A stretch of DNA of 15,475 nucleotides from CAVBBU01 sp963593765 (GTDB lineage: Bacteria > Bacillota > Clostridia > Lachnospirales > Lachnospiraceae). Position numbers and translations under genes: made by a program. Shown here piece after piece: positions 13,853 to 15,475 of this stretch. Numbering within the stretch: the stretch's first letter is position 1; the number at the start of each line of letters is the position of its first letter. The stretch lies in assembly GCA_963593765.1 (NCBI GenBank), contig CAVBBU010000043.1, positions 1 to 15,475 of the forward strand, read 5' to 3'. The notes below the pieces were generated by a model. It was given only the letters and a program-made list of their open reading frames with translations, did not search any database and was not told where the DNA came from.

Positions 13853-14491
13853 ATGAAGAAGGAATTTCCAAACAAAAGGACACTTATTATATTTACAGGT
13901 GGGCCTGGAACAGGCAAGAGCGGTACTGCTTGGCGTTTTCTAAAATACCTTGACAATGATAAAATTGTAAAGCTTAGTTTTGATGAGATAAAGGAAAAAA
14001 ACTGGGACAGGTTTGGCTTTGATAATGCAGAGCAAAAGGACAGACTTAACTGGTGGTGTCTTGAGGAGTTTTATCTAACGATTCAAAAGCGAATGTGGGA
14101 AGGTAAAACTATACTTATCGAATATCCATTTTACCAAAGACATAAGCCAAAGCTTGAAGAGCTTATAAATGCTTCTGGATATGATGCTGTAACTATATAT
14201 CTTTATGCGGATATGGAGGTAGTATATAAACGCAGCACAAAAAGAGATGAGAATGAAAGGCGGCACCCGGGGCATTTGCTTAATAGCTATCACAAGGAAA
14301 CCTTTAAGATAGAGATGCTTCACTCGGTATCTAGAATAGCACCTAGCTTTGAGGAATTTGTTGCGGCTATTTCTCATAAGGAGTACAATATTAATTTAGG
14401 GCTTGATATTCCTATAGATGTAACAGATTTTTCTACTATTAATTATGAGGATATATATCAAAAAATAGTAGAATATGAAAAGAAAAAATAA
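13853..14491 (+). CDS. P-loop kinase of the AAA/zeta-toxin-like group, function unknown
   Basis: A 212-residue P-loop protein. Walker A is GGPGTGKSG (16-24). LSFDEIKEK (41-49) supplies an acidic residue in the place where zeta-toxin-like and nucleoside/sugar P-loop kinases bind substrate or Mg. TILIEYPFYQR (86-96) is a Walker-B-like strand. KRSTKRDENERRHPGH (126-141) is an Arg-rich lid-type segment. The size and layout fit small phosphotransferases rather than an ABC or AAA+ motor. There is no antitoxin-sized gene beside it, and it is embedded in a sugar operon (10 bp after the PfkB gene, ribosome site AGAGGAAG overlapping that gene's stop), so a metabolite kinase role is favoured over a toxin. 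I do not recognise its substrate. Confidence 0.75.
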   Translation: MKKEFPNKRTLIIFTGGPGTGKSGTAWRFLKYLDNDKIVKLSFDEIKEKNWDRFGFDNAEQKDRLNWWCLEEFYLTIQKRMWEGKTILIEYPFYQRHKPKLEELINASGYDAVTIYLYADMEVVYKRSTKRDENERRHPGHLLNSYHKETFKIEMLHSVSRIAPSFEEFVAAISHKEYNINLGLDIPIDVTDFSTINYEDIYQKIVEYEKKK

Positions 14492-14511
14492 TAGTGCATT
14501 TTAGTGCACTA
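14492..14511 (+). repeat. Perfect inverted repeat between the P-loop kinase and aldolase genes
   Basis: TAGTGCA (14492-14498) and TGCACTA (14505-14511) form a perfect 7-bp stem with a 6-nt loop (ttttag), starting directly after the TAA of the kinase gene. No T tract follows; the ribosome site AAGGGAGG comes next. It is a short mRNA hairpin or DNA palindrome of unknown role. Confidence 0.6.
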
Positions 14512-14528
14512 CAAGGGAGGTAATTAAA

Positions 14529-15377
14529 ATGTCTTTAGTTACAACAAAGGAGCTTTTGTTAGATGCACAGAAAAATGGCTATGCAGTAGGTGCGTTTAAT
14601 ACAGAAAACATGGAGATGGTACAGGCTGTAGTTGCAGCAGCAGAGGAGCTAAAAGCACCTGTTATTATACAGACTACACCGTCTACACTTAAGTATGCAG
14701 GACCAGATGTATTCTATGCAAATGTTGCCGCAGCCGCAAAAAAGGCGAGCGTTCCAGTTGTTATGCACCTTGACCACGGCGACAGCTTTGGACTTGCTAT
14801 GCAGGCATTTCGTGCAGGATATACATCTATTATGATAGATGGCTCTCACCATGTATATGATGAAAATGTAGAAATTACTAAGTCGGTTGTAGATGTATGT
14901 CACTTTGGAGGCGTTCCTGTTGAGGCAGAGCTAGGTAAGGTCGGCGGAAAAGAGGACGACCTAGATGGCGGAAATGGCGGATATACAGTTCCGTCAGAGG
15001 CTGCAGATTTTGTAGAAAAGACAGGCGTAGATTCCCTTGCAGTTGCTATAGGTACTGCACACGGAGTATATAAGGGTATTCCAAAGCTTGATGTAGACAG
15101 ACTAAGCGAGATCAGAAAGCTAGTTGATATTCCGCTTGTTCTTCATGGCACTTCTGGTGTACCTGATGATGCTGTAAGAGAGTGCATAAAGAGAGGCATA
15201 TGCAAGGTAAATTATGCAACAGACCTTCGTATTGCATTTTCTGGCGGAGTTAAGGAATATCTTGCAGCAAATCCAGATGCCTTTGATCCAAAGAAGTATT
15301 GCAGCGTAGGCAGAGAAAAGGTAAAGGAATATGTTAAGAGCAAGATGCTTGTATGTGGCTGTGATGGAAGAGCTTAA
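14529..15377 (+). CDS. Class II aldolase, GatY/KbaY (tagatose-bisphosphate aldolase) type
   Basis: A 282-residue zinc aldolase, the usual length of GatY/KbaY. HLDHGDS (80-86) places the catalytic Asp82 and zinc ligand His83 at the same numbering as in the E. coli tagatose-bisphosphate aldolases. VEAELGKVGGKEDD, AIGTAHGVYKG (zinc His), LHGTSGVPDD (zinc His; usually HGASG) and KVNYATDLRIA (phosphate loop; usually KVNVATEL) follow. The expected reaction is cleavage of a ketose bisphosphate or ketose-1-phosphate to DHAP plus an aldehyde. It is the last gene before the tRNA and has a strong AAGGGAGG site. No clear terminator is seen after it; only a short AAAGCTTT palindrome lies in the 21-bp gap. 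The altered HGTSG and NYATDL residues leave room for a substrate other than tagatose-1,6-bisphosphate. Confidence 0.88.
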   Translation: MSLVTTKELLLDAQKNGYAVGAFNTENMEMVQAVVAAAEELKAPVIIQTTPSTLKYAGPDVFYANVAAAAKKASVPVVMHLDHGDSFGLAMQAFRAGYTSIMIDGSHHVYDENVEITKSVVDVCHFGGVPVEAELGKVGGKEDDLDGGNGGYTVPSEAADFVEKTGVDSLAVAIGTAHGVYKGIPKLDVDRLSEIRKLVDIPLVLHGTSGVPDDAVRECIKRGICKVNYATDLRIAFSGGVKEYLAANPDAFDPKKYCSVGREKVKEYVKSKMLVCGCDGRA

Positions 15378-15398
15378 ACGTAAAGCTTTAATCTGAAC

Positions 15399-15471
15399 GT
15401 GTCCGGCGGGATTCGAACCCGCGGTCTTCAGAGTCGGAGTCTGATGCGATATCCAGCTTCGCTACGAACAC
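15399..15471 (-). tRNA. tRNA-Arg (anticodon CCG)
   Basis: Read on the minus strand, a complete 73-nt cloverleaf is present. The acceptor stem is GTGTTCG/CGGACAC (one T-G wobble). The D arm is GCGA/TCGC with a loop containing GG. The anticodon stem is TCAGA/TCTGA with loop CTCCGAC, giving anticodon CCG at 15435-15437. A 5-nt variable loop follows, then the T arm GCGGG-TTCGAAT-CCCGC. The anticodon reads the codon CGG (arginine). CCA is not encoded (GTTC follows the acceptor stem), so it must be added post-transcriptionally. The gene is convergent with the sugar operon, with only 21 bp between them. Confidence 0.95.
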
Positions 15472-15475
15472 AAAT

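Noticed and set aside
13853..14491. Toxin-antitoxin module (zeta toxin)
   Set aside because: No small antitoxin gene is adjacent and the gene is embedded among sugar enzymes with tight operon spacing.
4927..15377. Sulfoquinovose (sulfoglycolysis) operon
   Set aside because: A mutarotase, isomerase, kinase and aldolase are present in the same logic, but no sulfoquinovosidase, sulfolactaldehyde reductase/dehydrogenase or sulfonate exporter is seen.

Overview
The window suggests a low-to-moderate-GC, Gram-positive anaerobe of the Clostridia, most likely Lachnospiraceae. The grounds are strong AGGAGG-type ribosome sites, heavy AGA/ATA/CTA codon use, tight co-directional gene packing, an Ala/Thr/Glu-rich lipoprotein linker on the sugar-binding protein, and a pyridoxamine kinase next to a DegV-family gene. 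This is judged from protein and codon character, not from a database match. All 17 protein genes lie on the + strand. The only minus-strand gene is a tRNA-Arg at the right edge. No IS element, phage gene or CRISPR array is visible.

Region 1 (1-1214) has the 3' end of a DegV-family fatty-acid-binding protein, whose stop codon overlaps the start of a pyridoxamine kinase (TAATG). Region 2 (1219-3449) has an imperfect hairpin, a PfkB-family fructokinase-like gene and a ROK-family repressor with an N-terminal winged HTH, closed by a strong Rho-independent terminator.

Region 3 (3517-15377) is the main content. A very good sigma-A promoter (TTGATA, 17 bp, TATAAT) is followed at once by a palindrome, and then by 13 co-directional genes. 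In order these are: a ribulose-phosphate/allulose-phosphate 3-epimerase-like barrel; a SIS-domain isomerase of 6-phospho-3-hexuloisomerase (PHI) type; a DUF4432 aldose-1-epimerase-like protein; a D-lyxose-isomerase-family cupin; a ribose/allose-type ABC importer (lipoprotein, double ATPase, permease); a ROK sugar kinase; a class II fructose-bisphosphate-type aldolase; a VOC (glyoxalase-fold) metalloprotein; a PfkB kinase; a P-loop (zeta-toxin/AAA-like) kinase; and a second class II aldolase of the GatY/KbaY type. A strong terminator-like hairpin between the binding-protein and ATPase genes, plus a hairpin upstream of the binding-protein gene, probably gives excess binding protein.

Read together, the operon looks like a complete route for one uncommon sugar. 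The sugar is imported, mutarotated and/or isomerised, phosphorylated at C6 (ROK), moved through keto-sugar phosphates by a 3-epimerase and a SIS isomerase, phosphorylated again (PfkB) and cleaved to triose phosphates by class II aldolases. The transporter + ROK kinase + 3-epimerase trio recalls the D-allose (Als) system, but the isomerase set and the duplicated kinase and aldolase steps match no pathway I can name. The substrate is not determinable from sequence alone. Region 4 (15399-15471) is tRNA-Arg(CCG), with its 3' end facing the operon.
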